Part shown: positions 1 through 7,771 of the stretch, one piece after another
Position numbering within the stretch: position 1 is the stretch's first letter
Layout of the letters: every line of letters starts with the position of its first letter
From: an uncultured Lachnospiraceae bacterium
Lineage (GTDB): Bacteria > Bacillota > Clostridia > Lachnospirales > Lachnospiraceae
Direction: 5' to 3'
NCBI GenBank assembly: GCA_900317585.1
Contig: ONHG01000001.1
Location: 62,001 to 126,000, forward strand
DNA length: 64,000 nt
Made by a program: the position numbers and the translations under genes
The notes under the pieces: generated by a model
Told to the model about the DNA's origin: nothing
Databases searched by the model: none
The model's input: only the letters and a program-made list of their open reading frames with translations

Positions 1-1
1 C

Positions 2-250
2 ACACCACTGGCTGATATGTATATTAAACAGCCATTTAAGCTTTTTACGCTGGATGATTACTGTGATTTTGTGGTAGACTGTATAGAAAGACTTCCAAAG
101 GATATGGTTATACACCGTATGACCGGTGACGGACCACGTTCTTTACTTGTTGCACCTCTTTGGAGTACTGATAAAAAACGGGTTCTAAACACAATCAATA
201 AAAGATTTGAAGTGCGAGACACATATCAGGGACGATTAAACTTGTTTTAA
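2..250 (+). CDS. Radical SAM protein, TIGR01212 (YhcC-like) family, C-terminal end
   Basis: This is the 3' end of a gene that starts before the window; the frame is open from base 2. The last 80 or so residues contain IHRMTGDGPRSLLVAPLW followed by KKRVLNTINKRF, the conserved tail of the YhcC/TIGR01212 radical SAM family as I recall it. The radical SAM CxxxCxxC motif would lie upstream and is not visible. The substrate of this family is not firmly known to me. It ends 11 bases before the next gene, whose ribosome binding site (AAAGGAG) lies in the gap, so the two are probably co-transcribed. Family call moderately sure; function not inferred. Confidence 0.7.
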   Translation, partial: TPLADMYIKQPFKLFTLDDYCDFVVDCIERLPKDMVIHRMTGDGPRSLLVAPLWSTDKKRVLNTINKRFEVRDTYQGRLNLF

Positions 251-261
251 AGGAGAAAATC

Positions 262-777
262 ATGGCTGAGCCATTTACCATATATAAGCTGACAATTTTA
301 TACATGCTCGACAAAGCGGGCTTTCCGCTGTCAAACACACAGATTTCCAATTTCTTTTTGGAAAAAGAATACACCGACTACTTCCGTGTACAGGAGGTCA
401 TCGGTGATTTAGTAAATGCTGATTTAATTAATTTTGAGTCTACTCATTCCAATACACAGTACACTCTGACTGCTGCCGGAAAAGAGACGCTCGGTTTCTT
501 CAAGGACAAGATTACAGACGGTATCGAGTCTGATGTAAAGAGCTTCTTTACCGACAACAAGCTCGAGTTCAGGCAGGAAAATTCCATTCTTGCAGACTAT
601 TACAGGACAACCGACCACAAGTATGCTGTACGCTGTCAGGTGCGCTCGGAGAGCACCACTATCATCGATCTGACTCTCTCAGTCAGCACAAAGGAGCAGG
701 CTGAGGCCATATGCAGCAACTGGAAGAATCAGAACGAGGATGTGTACGCATACCTCATGGATATGCTGCTTCGATAA
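262..777 (+). CDS. DUF4364 family protein
   Basis: A 171-residue soluble protein matching the DUF4364 family typical of Clostridia. The N-terminal 75 residues (TIYKLTILYMLDKAGFPLSN onwards) look like a winged-helix fold of the kind seen in transcription regulators, followed by an alpha/beta C-terminal half; no catalytic motif is visible. AAAGGAG sits 7 bases before the ATG. It follows the radical SAM gene closely. Its stop codon is one base from the stop of the convergent flavin reductase gene and no terminator hairpin separates them. The function is unknown; a DNA-binding role is inferred only from the predicted winged helix. Confidence 0.85.
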   Translation: MAEPFTIYKLTILYMLDKAGFPLSNTQISNFFLEKEYTDYFRVQEVIGDLVNADLINFESTHSNTQYTLTAAGKETLGFFKDKITDGIESDVKSFFTDNKLEFRQENSILADYYRTTDHKYAVRCQVRSESTTIIDLTLSVSTKEQAEAICSNWKNQNEDVYAYLMDMLLR

Positions 778-778
778 A

Positions 779-1348
779 TTACTTTCTGTTTTTTCTTACA
801 GAGTAGCCGAAGCTGCCCAGCTTATCTCCAAAGCCGAAATACTCTCCGTGTGAGTACATCACAAGACCGGTATCATTGATATGAAACTTTCCTGTCTCGT
901 CCATGTATTTATCATCCACCGTCACGCCGACGACGTCTGCTATAAACATTGTATGGCTGCCAAGCTCCTCACACTTTCTTACCCTGCACTCAATATTTAC
1001 CGGACTTTCTGATATTCCTACTGCTGACACATGCTGCATCGCAAGCGGTGTCAGATGCAGTTCTTTAAATTTGTCCACATCCCTGCCGCTCTTCACTCCG
1101 CAATAGTCGCAGGCTCTAAGCAGCTCATCTGTGGTCAGATTCACCACAAACTCTCCGGTTTCTTTAATCATGTTATAAGAAAAGCGCTCCGGCCTTACAG
1201 ATATTGAAAGCATAGGCGGATTAGTGCACACCGTTCCCGCCCATGCCACTGTTATTATATTGTTATTTCCGGCCTTGTCAGTTACACTCACCATCACAGC
1301 CGGCACCGGGTTTAGCATATTGCCCGGCTTCCAGTTTTGTTTTCCCAT
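779..1348 (-). CDS. Flavin reductase family protein
   Basis: A 189-residue protein of the flavin reductase-like (FMN-binding split-barrel) domain family, found alone or with rubredoxin-type partners in anaerobes. Visible family features are PVPAVMVSV near the N-terminus, NIITVAWAGTVCTNPPMLS (residues about 30-48) and ETGEFVVNLTT (about 64-74), which form the FMN-binding barrel. The likely activity is reduction of, or electron transfer through, bound FMN; the physiological partner is unknown. It is the last gene of the leftward cluster after dapA (gap of 46 bases) and may be co-transcribed with the lysine/diaminopimelate genes without sharing their pathway. Confidence 0.85.
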   Translation of the reverse strand: MGKQNWKPGNMLNPVPAVMVSVTDKAGNNNIITVAWAGTVCTNPPMLSISVRPERFSYNMIKETGEFVVNLTTDELLRACDYCGVKSGRDVDKFKELHLTPLAMQHVSAVGISESPVNIECRVRKCEELGSHTMFIADVVGVTVDDKYMDETGKFHINDTGLVMYSHGEYFGFGDKLGSFGYSVRKNRK

Positions 1349-1394
1349 ATGTTAATTTATCCTTTAATTTTTCTTTAATATACTTCTGTATTCA

Positions 1395-2279
1395 CTAATT
1401 TTCCTTTAGTTTTTCCAAGTATTCTTTAAGCCTTGCCCGGTTTGCATCCTCAAGCTCCGTGAGTGGCAGACGAAGTCCTCCCACATCATATCCCAAAAGC
1501 TTCATAGCTGCCTTTACAGGAATCGGATTCACCTCACAAAACAGCGCCTCTATTAAATCCAGGTATTTAAGCTGGATATCAAGTGCTGATTTAATATTTC
1601 CATTCAGATATTCCATCACCATGTCATGCACTGCAGTCGGCATTACATTAGACAGCACTGATATCACACCGATTCCACCGAGTGAGAGTATTGGAATGAC
1701 CTGGTCATCGTTTCCCGAATAAATATCGAGGTCATCTCCTGCCAGTTTCTTTAGCTTTGCAACCTGCGATATATTGCCACTTGCTTCCTTGATTCCTACT
1801 ATATTTTCAAAATCCCTGCCAAGCCTTGCCGCAGTCTGTGGAAGTATATTGCAGCCTGTGCGCGATGGTACGTTGTACATAATGATTGGAAGCCCAACCG
1901 CCCCTGCTATCGCTGCATAGTGCGCATAAAGACCATTCTGTGTAGCTTTATTGTAGTAAGGTGTGACAACAAGCAGACCGTCTACACCAAGCTTTTCAGC
2001 CTTCTGTGAAAAATCTATCACATTTTGTGTGCAGTTGGCACCTGTTCCCGCTATTACAGGAATCTGCCCGGCTGTCTCGTCTACCACACATTTTATTACC
2101 GAAAGCTTTTCTTCCTCTGTCATTGTAGCAGGCTCACCAGTCGTGCCACACACGATAATTGCATCAGTGCCACCGTCTATCTGTCTTTTCACCAGCATCC
2201 TAAGCATTTCATAGTTTACACTGTTATCCTCATTGAAAGGAGTAATTAGCGCTACTCCGGCGCCCTTAAACAGAGACAT
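1395..2279 (-). CDS. dapA: 4-hydroxy-tetrahydrodipicolinate synthase
   Basis: A 294-residue cytosolic enzyme that condenses pyruvate with aspartate semialdehyde, the first committed step to diaminopimelate and lysine. The sequence has the family signature GTTGEPATMT (residues about 45-54), the proton-relay tyrosine in VVTPYYNK (about 105-112), and the Schiff-base lysine in GIKEASGN (about 162-169). Length is normal for the family. GGGAGG lies 6 bases before the ATG. It lies 68 bases downstream of murE, and dapF is the next gene up, so the cluster groups two diaminopimelate enzymes with the ligase that uses their product. Function is firmly supported. Confidence 0.97.
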   Translation of the reverse strand: MSLFKGAGVALITPFNEDNSVNYEMLRMLVKRQIDGGTDAIIVCGTTGEPATMTEEEKLSVIKCVVDETAGQIPVIAGTGANCTQNVIDFSQKAEKLGVDGLLVVTPYYNKATQNGLYAHYAAIAGAVGLPIIMYNVPSRTGCNILPQTAARLGRDFENIVGIKEASGNISQVAKLKKLAGDDLDIYSGNDDQVIPILSLGGIGVISVLSNVMPTAVHDMVMEYLNGNIKSALDIQLKYLDLIEALFCEVNPIPVKAAMKLLGYDVGGLRLPLTELEDANRARLKEYLEKLKEN

Positions 2280-2347
2280 ATATACCTCCCAAATACACTA
2301 TTTTACTGAACTATTTTATACTAAACTATTTAACCTATACTAAAATA

Positions 2348-3820
2348 TTAAAGTCTGATGTCAGGGTTCTCCTTTATTATATCAGCAATTAATTCTCTCT
2401 CATCCATGTGATGCTTCACACCCTTTATCTCCTGATAATCCTCATGACCCTTTCCTGCAAGCACTATGATATCACCATCCTTGGCATTCTCCATGCAGTA
2501 TCTGATAGCCTCCTTACGGTCAGGAATTGTCACATACTCTCCATCTGCCTTGTGTACCCCCTGTAAAATATCATTGATGATATCCATAGGCTCCTCATCT
2601 CTTGGATTATCGGATGTGACAACAGTAAGGTCTGCAAGTCTCGATGACACCTCTCCCATCTCATAACGGCGTGACTTTGCCCTGTTTCCGCCACATCCAA
2701 ACAGGCATACAAGTCTGCCCGGCTCATACTCCTTAAGAGTTGTAAGGAGGCTTTCAAGCGCCATGGCATTGTGTGCATAATCAATCATAAGGGTATATCT
2801 CTTTGTAACAGGAACAATCTCTATTCTGCCCTTTACACTCACATGATGAAGAGCCTCCTCGATTGCCTTTTTATCCACATTGAAATGATGGCAGATAGCA
2901 ATGGCAGTGAGTGAATTGTATACTGAGAATTTGCCTGGCACATTGACCTCCACATCAAAATCCAGAAGGCCTGATACATGATATTTCACGCCGAGTGCTC
3001 CATGCTCCTTTTTAAGCTCAACGTTTTCTGCTACCAGATTGTTTGTGGACTTGTAACCGTAAGTCTCCACCTGGCATGTGTGTCCCTTCATAATGCCCTC
3101 TAAGTGCTCATCATCTCCGTTAAAGATACCAAGCCTGCACTGTCTGAACAAAAGGCTCTTGCAATGCATGTAGTCTGCAAAATCCTTGTGTTCATGCTCT
3201 CCAATGTGGTCAGGCTCAAGGTTTGTAAATACGCCGATATCAAAGGTAAAGCCTGATACTCTGTGAAGCATGAGTGCCTGTGATGATACTTCCATAACGA
3301 CCGCATCAAGGCCTTCATCTACCATCTCCTTAAACAGCTCCTGAACCCTGTAGGACTCAGGTGTGGTATTTGCTGACGGAATTTTCTTGTCACCACATAT
3401 AGACTCTATTGTACCGATAAGTCCTGTCTTTATGCCGGCTGACTCAAGAATTGACTTTACCATATATGTGGTAGTGGTCTTACCCTTTGTACCTGTAATA
3501 CCGATAGTCTTTATCTTCTCAGCCGGATAATCAAAATAAGCTGCTGACATGCATGCAAGTGCAAGCCTTGTATTATCTACCTTAATATATGTCACCCCGT
3601 CGATAGGAGTCACATCTTTTTCGACAACCACTGCCGCTGCACCTTTTTTCACCACATCAGGTATGAAATCATGCGCATCTGACACTGCTCCCGATATACA
3701 CACAAATACAGATGCCTTCTCCACCTTGCGCGAGTCATACACTAGTGTGGAAATCTCTATATCTGTGCTTCCTGCTAATACTTTATAATCCATTCTTTCA
3801 AGTAATTTTTTAAGCTTCAT
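2348..3820 (-). CDS. murE: UDP-N-acetylmuramoyl-tripeptide synthetase MurE
   Basis: A 490-residue Mur ligase that adds the third amino acid, expected to be meso-diaminopimelate, to UDP-MurNAc-L-Ala-D-Glu with ATP. The P-loop GITGTKGKTTTTYMV lies near residues 110-124, and the specificity loop reads DNPRDEEP (about 405), the DNPR form that marks diaminopimelate-adding rather than lysine-adding MurE. I chose the ATG at 3820 (MKLKKLLERM) because GGGAGA sits 8 bases upstream; an in-frame longer form from 3901 would run towards the dapF stop. It lies between dapF and dapA, consistent with diaminopimelate supply for the cell wall. Confidence 0.95.
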   Translation of the reverse strand: MKLKKLLERMDYKVLAGSTDIEISTLVYDSRKVEKASVFVCISGAVSDAHDFIPDVVKKGAAAVVVEKDVTPIDGVTYIKVDNTRLALACMSAAYFDYPAEKIKTIGITGTKGKTTTTYMVKSILESAGIKTGLIGTIESICGDKKIPSANTTPESYRVQELFKEMVDEGLDAVVMEVSSQALMLHRVSGFTFDIGVFTNLEPDHIGEHEHKDFADYMHCKSLLFRQCRLGIFNGDDEHLEGIMKGHTCQVETYGYKSTNNLVAENVELKKEHGALGVKYHVSGLLDFDVEVNVPGKFSVYNSLTAIAICHHFNVDKKAIEEALHHVSVKGRIEIVPVTKRYTLMIDYAHNAMALESLLTTLKEYEPGRLVCLFGCGGNRAKSRRYEMGEVSSRLADLTVVTSDNPRDEEPMDIINDILQGVHKADGEYVTIPDRKEAIRYCMENAKDGDIIVLAGKGHEDYQEIKGVKHHMDERELIADIIKENPDIRL

Positions 3821-3887
3821 TTTATTTTCTCCCATTTTTATTTTATTATATTTTGGTATTATATTTTCTGTTGATTTTGTTTCTATT

Positions 3888-4745
3888 CTATCTGATATCA
3901 ATTTCTCCTGAGAAAACCTCTGTAGCAGGGCCAGTCATAAACACATGATTGGTTTCAGGTATATACTCGATAGTCAGATCTCCGCCCCTTAAATGCACAA
4001 GCACCTTATTGTCAGTCTTTTTGTTGAGTATGCATGCCATGACTGTTGCACAGGTTCCTGTACCGCAAGCCCAGGTCTCGGCACTTCCCCTCTCCCATAC
4101 TCTCATTTTTGCTTCATTCCTTGATAATATCTCTACAAACTCTGTATTGGTGCGTTTTGGAAACATCTTATGATTCTCAAAAAGAGGACCATATTTCTCA
4201 AGCTCAAAACCTGCCACATCATCGACAAACACTACTGCATGAGGGTTTCCCATTGAAACACAGGTCATATGCCATTCTCTTTCGCCCACAGAAATCGGCT
4301 CATCTATCACCCTGTAGTCATCATCATAAGCACTTCCGTCTGCTTTCACCACCGGGATATCCCCCGGTGTCAGAATAGGCTCACCCATATCCACGCGCAC
4401 CTGCGATACTTTTCCTTCCTCCACATATAGTGTAAGGTACTTGATGCCGGCTCCTGTCTCAACCGATATCTCGGTCTTGTCAGTAAGCTTGTGGTCATAC
4501 ACATATTTTGCCACGCAGCGTATGCCGTTTCCGCACATCTCTGCCTCCGAACCATCTGCATTATATATTCTCATTCTAAAATCAGCCTTGTCTGACGGAC
4601 CTATTGTGATTAGTCCGTCTGAGCCTATTCCAAAATGCCTGTCACTGACATATATTGACACCCTTGCCGGGTCATCTAATTTCTCTTCAAACAGGTTTAC
4701 ATATACATAATCATTTCCACAGCCATGCATTTTTGTAAATTTCAT
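3888..4745 (-). CDS. dapF: Diaminopimelate epimerase
   Basis: A 285-residue pyridoxal-independent epimerase that converts LL- to meso-diaminopimelate. Both catalytic cysteines are visible: in MCGNGIRCVAKY (about residue 70) and in WACGTGTCATV (about residue 222). The N-terminus MKFTKMHGCGNDYV is the normal family start, and AGGTGA lies 7 bases before the ATG at 4745; a longer in-frame start at 4802 would run back into the upstream inverted-repeat element and lacks a binding site. It is the first gene of dapF-murE-dapA. The presumed promoter lies beyond the folded element at 4776-4969, so that element would be the mRNA leader. Confidence 0.96.
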   Translation of the reverse strand: MKFTKMHGCGNDYVYVNLFEEKLDDPARVSIYVSDRHFGIGSDGLITIGPSDKADFRMRIYNADGSEAEMCGNGIRCVAKYVYDHKLTDKTEISVETGAGIKYLTLYVEEGKVSQVRVDMGEPILTPGDIPVVKADGSAYDDDYRVIDEPISVGEREWHMTCVSMGNPHAVVFVDDVAGFELEKYGPLFENHKMFPKRTNTEFVEILSRNEAKMRVWERGSAETWACGTGTCATVMACILNKKTDNKVLVHLRGGDLTIEYIPETNHVFMTGPATEVFSGEIDIR

Positions 4746-4775
4746 AGTGGTCACCTCGCTATTGGTTTTATATTG

Positions 4776-4969
4776 GTAACTATTCAGAACCATCCCACGC
4801 ACATTCGCAAAACCGCACGATACTCGTGCTTTGTCACTGCTACGCAGCTAATTTTGCTTATATGTGTGGGGCGCTCTATTCGAGCCACCTTGAGAACAAG
4901 AAAATCTGCTGCTTACATGTGAGCATGACGCATCAGCTTTTCTTGTTCTCTGTGGTTCTGAATAGTTAC
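4776..4969. other. 194-bp folded element with 17-bp terminal inverted repeats (MITE-like, or structured leader RNA)
   Basis: The element is bounded by GTAACTATTCAGAACCA (4776-4792) and its perfect reverse complement (4953-4969). Inside, read on the minus strand, nearly every segment pairs: a hairpin with 13 perfect base pairs (4892-4904 with 4938-4950), a GCTC/GAGC hairpin, a CCCAC/GTGGG stem broken by a bulge, a GCAAAA/TTTTGC stem, and two hairpins CTGC/GCAG and GCACGA/TCGTGC. It lies between dapF and its likely promoter (TATAAT at 4979-4984), so it would be transcribed as the first 190 or so bases of the dapF mRNA. It holds no convincing ORF. A miniature transposable element and a cis-regulatory RNA are both possible. 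Confidence 0.7.
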
Positions 4970-4978
4970 TTTAATTAT

Positions 4979-5007
4979 ATTATACAGCGCACTTTCTTGT
5001 TTTTCTA
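4979..5007 (-). promoter_or_regulatory. Probable promoter of dapF-murE-dapA
   Basis: On the minus strand there is TATAAT at 4984-4979, with a second overlapping TATAAT five bases further on, and a weak -35 TAGAAA at 5007-5002 with a 17-base spacer. A start site just downstream falls at or just inside the right end of the folded element, so the whole element would be in the leader. The -35 match is poor, which may mean an activator is needed. Confidence 0.45.
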
Positions 5008-5009
5008 TA

Positions 5010-5041
5010 GCATTTTGTGCGTTTTATATTGCGTTTTGTGC
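5010..5041 (+). promoter_or_regulatory. Two direct repeats upstream of the AraC-type gene, possible operator
   Basis: GCATTTTGTGC (5010-5020) and GCGTTTTGTGC (5031-5041) differ at one base and are 21 bp apart, two turns of the helix. AraC-family proteins typically bind such direct repeats. The sites lie between the regulator at 5091 and the leftward dapF promoter, so they could serve either gene. Confidence 0.4.
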
Positions 5042-5090
5042 TGTTATAGATTATGCTTATAGTAACATCTTATTATCAAAGGAGCATAGT

Positions 5091-5927
5091 ATGGATTCAA
5101 ATTACGCAAAAACAGGCTACCTGACGGAGTCCTTTAAAATATTCCATCTAAAAGATGAACACAAGCTGAATATAGATTTTCACTATCATGATTTCCACAA
5201 AATTCTGATTCATCTGCGTGGCAATGTATCCTACTGCATTGAGGGCCGCAGCTATGACCTTAAAGAAAATGATATCGTGCTTGTCAATGCCGGCGAGGTA
5301 CATAAGCCAATATTAAATGATGATTCAATTTATGAGAGAATCATTATATACGTTTCCCAGCAGCTTGTTGACGATTATGTGGGCAAGGGCTATGACCTGG
5401 CATGCTGTTTCAAACAGGCCTATGCTAACCAGTCACATGTACTAAGACTCGTTGCGACCAAAGGCAGCCGTCTGGCTGACACAATCAAGGGACTAGACTC
5501 TACACTCAAAGAAGCCAATGAATACGCAAATGAGCTGTACCAGAAGCTCCTGTTTCTAGAGTTTCTGATACAGCTCAATCGTATAACCCTGCATGGCGGT
5601 ATCGAGTATATTAACACATTTTCCTCAAATAAAAAAATTGTAGAGATTTTAGATTTCTTAAATAAGAATTTAACAAACCATATAAGCATTGATGAACTGG
5701 CAGATAAATTCTATGTGAGCAGGTATCACCTGATGCACACCTTCAAGGAAGAAACAGGCTGCACCATAGGTTCATATATCACGACAAAGCGTCTGCTGCT
5801 CGCCCGCGATATGATTCGCGACGGAAGCAGTGTGTCAGCCGCCTGCGATGCCTGTGGTTTCGGAAGCTATTCCTCATTTATCCGTGCATACCGCAAGCAA
5901 TTCCATTCTACACCTACACATACATAA
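5091..5927 (+). CDS. AraC family transcriptional regulator
   Basis: A 278-residue regulator with an N-terminal cupin-like sensing domain (FHYHDFHKILIHLRGNVSY, about residues 30-50, with YDLKENDIVLVNAGEVHKP following) and a C-terminal AraC/XylS DNA-binding domain of two helix-turn-helix units: ISIDELADKFYVSRYHLMHT (about 198-217) and VSAACDACGFGSYSSFIRAY (about 248-267). AAAGGAG lies 6 bases before the ATG. The ligand is unknown; this domain layout is common in sugar-responsive regulators, but no sugar gene is adjacent. It ends at a strong bidirectional terminator. The divergent neighbour is dapF, though the folded element lies between. Confidence 0.92.
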   Translation: MDSNYAKTGYLTESFKIFHLKDEHKLNIDFHYHDFHKILIHLRGNVSYCIEGRSYDLKENDIVLVNAGEVHKPILNDDSIYERIIIYVSQQLVDDYVGKGYDLACCFKQAYANQSHVLRLVATKGSRLADTIKGLDSTLKEANEYANELYQKLLFLEFLIQLNRITLHGGIEYINTFSSNKKIVEILDFLNKNLTNHISIDELADKFYVSRYHLMHTFKEETGCTIGSYITTKRLLLARDMIRDGSSVSAACDACGFGSYSSFIRAYRKQFHSTPTHT

Positions 5928-5959
5928 AAAGCTTCTCGGTACAAAACCGGAAGCTTTTT
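5926..5959. terminator. Bidirectional intrinsic terminator
   Basis: AAAAAGCTTCTCGG pairs with CCGGAAGCTTTTT around a short loop, with A- and T-tracts on both sides. It lies between the convergent AraC-type gene and the pyrophosphatase gene and can serve both. Confidence 0.85.
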
Positions 5960-5978
5960 ATTCTTTCTTCTTTAAATA

Positions 5979-7628
5979 TTATCTCTCGTTAATCACATTT
6001 ATAAGCTCAGGTATGAGCTGCTTCTTGCGCGATACCACTCCCTTAAGCATAATTCCATCCTTACTCTGTGGCTGATTATATGCCGAAGCTGCTATTGACG
6101 CGGCCTCTGCTCCACTGTAGATGAGATATGTAGACTCATTAAGTATATCAGTGAGCATAACGAAGAGCATATCAAGCTGTTTTTCCACCTGCATCTTGTC
6201 AAGCAGAGGCACCACTCTCGCCTGTACCTTATCCAGCTCATTCCTTGAAAGAGCAGAAATCTGCGATACTCCAAAGGTATAATCTCCTGAATGAAATATT
6301 TTAAAATCCTGATTTAATATTTCATCCTCTGTCTTATTTGCAAAGTTACTGCCGGCCTCGAACATTTTCTGCGCAAACTCATCCACATCTATCTGCGCAA
6401 TCTCTGCAAGAATAAGCGCAGTGGATTTGTCAACAGGAGTACATGTAGGTGAACGGAATACAAGTGTGTCAGATAGTATTGCCGCACACATAAGTCCTGC
6501 CATCTGTGGAGTAACCTCCACCCCCTTTTCCATATACATCTGATAGATTATGGTTCCGGTGCAGCCAAGCGGCTGGTTTCTGAAATATACAGGTCCGATT
6601 GTCTCAAGAGAACCAATTCGATGATGATCAATTATCTCAAGGATCTCAGCCTCATCAATATTGGCAACTGCCTGTGATGTCTCATTGTGATCCACAAGTA
6701 TCACCTGCTTTTTCCTTGCATTCATCAAATTTCTGCGGGAGAACATGCCAACATAATTCTGGTTTTCGTCGAGTATCGGGAAATCCCTGTGTCTGATTTT
6801 AGAAACAGTATCACGCACATCATCCACATAATCATCCAAATCAAAATAAATGAGATTTTCCTTTGTCATAAATGACTTTATCGGCATACTCTGATTTATA
6901 AGACGTGCCGCCGTAAAAATATCATACGGTGTGCTTATCACCACCACATCCTTGGCATTTGCGGCATTTATGACCTCTTTTGATATATCGAAGCCGTTTG
7001 TCACAATAATACAACTGCAGTTGGCCTCTATACAGATAAGCTGCGACTCCTCGCGGTCTGAGATGATGACCAAATCATCCTCTGCCACATCACTCTTTAA
7101 TGTATCAGGTGTACCTGCTCCCACTACGACCTTACCCTTTATGAAGTAGCCATGCTCATTACCAGCCACTATCTTTCCATCAAGTGTCTCTATAATATTC
7201 CTGTACTGGGTCCGCGCCTCCGCCAGAATGGTGCTGTCGTACACATCCATATATGACTTTGCGATATCACTTGTCACAATAAGTCCCTCGAGCTTACCCC
7301 TCTTATTGACAACCGGAAGAGTAACAACATTGAGTATCTTCATCATCTCCCATGCTTTTTTCATGGATAGATTGCTGCTGACACCCTCAGTCCTTCTGAT
7401 GTGTATATCCTTTATCTGTGTTCCCACATCCTTCAAAAGTGCAGGTATATCTGCTTTGAAATAATCCAGCACAAACGCTGTCTCCGCACTGACACTTCCG
7501 GCTCGCATCGGTATGTATTCCATTGTATCATCTGTCTGTGATTTCAGGTTTGCATATGCTATTGCCGCACAGATAGAATCCGTGTCAGGATTTTTATGTC
7601 CCACAACTCTTACAATCTTTTTTGCCAT
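5979..7628 (-). CDS. ppaC: Manganese-dependent inorganic pyrophosphatase with CBS/DRTGG insert
   Basis: A 549-residue family II pyrophosphatase hydrolysing PPi to phosphate. DHH-domain metal motifs are visible at the N-terminus (GHKNPDTDSICAAIAYA, about 10-26) and again after the insert (LVDHNE, IIDHHRIG at about 335-365, LSDTLVFRSPTCTP at about 405). Between them are two CBS regions split by a DRTGG-like domain (about 70-300), which in characterised homologues bind AMP/ADP and diadenosine polyphosphates and regulate activity. The length fits the regulated class rather than the 310-residue simple enzyme. It appears monocistronic, ending at the shared terminator. Confidence 0.93.
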   Translation of the reverse strand: MAKKIVRVVGHKNPDTDSICAAIAYANLKSQTDDTMEYIPMRAGSVSAETAFVLDYFKADIPALLKDVGTQIKDIHIRRTEGVSSNLSMKKAWEMMKILNVVTLPVVNKRGKLEGLIVTSDIAKSYMDVYDSTILAEARTQYRNIIETLDGKIVAGNEHGYFIKGKVVVGAGTPDTLKSDVAEDDLVIISDREESQLICIEANCSCIIVTNGFDISKEVINAANAKDVVVISTPYDIFTAARLINQSMPIKSFMTKENLIYFDLDDYVDDVRDTVSKIRHRDFPILDENQNYVGMFSRRNLMNARKKQVILVDHNETSQAVANIDEAEILEIIDHHRIGSLETIGPVYFRNQPLGCTGTIIYQMYMEKGVEVTPQMAGLMCAAILSDTLVFRSPTCTPVDKSTALILAEIAQIDVDEFAQKMFEAGSNFANKTEDEILNQDFKIFHSGDYTFGVSQISALSRNELDKVQARVVPLLDKMQVEKQLDMLFVMLTDILNESTYLIYSGAEAASIAASAYNQPQSKDGIMLKGVVSRKKQLIPELINVINER

Positions 7629-7719
7629 GTACTATTCCTCTCTATGTTATATCTTTGTTATATCTTTACAACCGTTTTGCTTTTGGTCTTTAGATTTATT
7701 TATGTAAATGTCAAAATAT

Positions 7720-7748
7720 GGTGCAATTTTCTCATAGAAAACTGCACC
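7720..7748 (-). terminator. Probable terminator of the coiled-coil membrane protein gene
   Basis: GGTGCA(A)TTTTCT pairs with AGAAAA(C)TGCACC around CAT, followed on the minus strand by ATATTTTG. The stem is long but the T-tract is modest. Confidence 0.5.
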
Positions 7749-7771
7749 ACCCATATCATTATAACAATCTA

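Noticed and set aside
4746..4975. A lysine riboswitch in front of dapF
   Set aside because: The position would fit, but I cannot find the known lysine riboswitch core elements; the terminal-repeat architecture is different.
4826..5062. Short ORFs through the dapF leader element
   Set aside because: They have no ribosome binding site and arise from the inverted-repeat structure; the pairing is better evidence than the frames.
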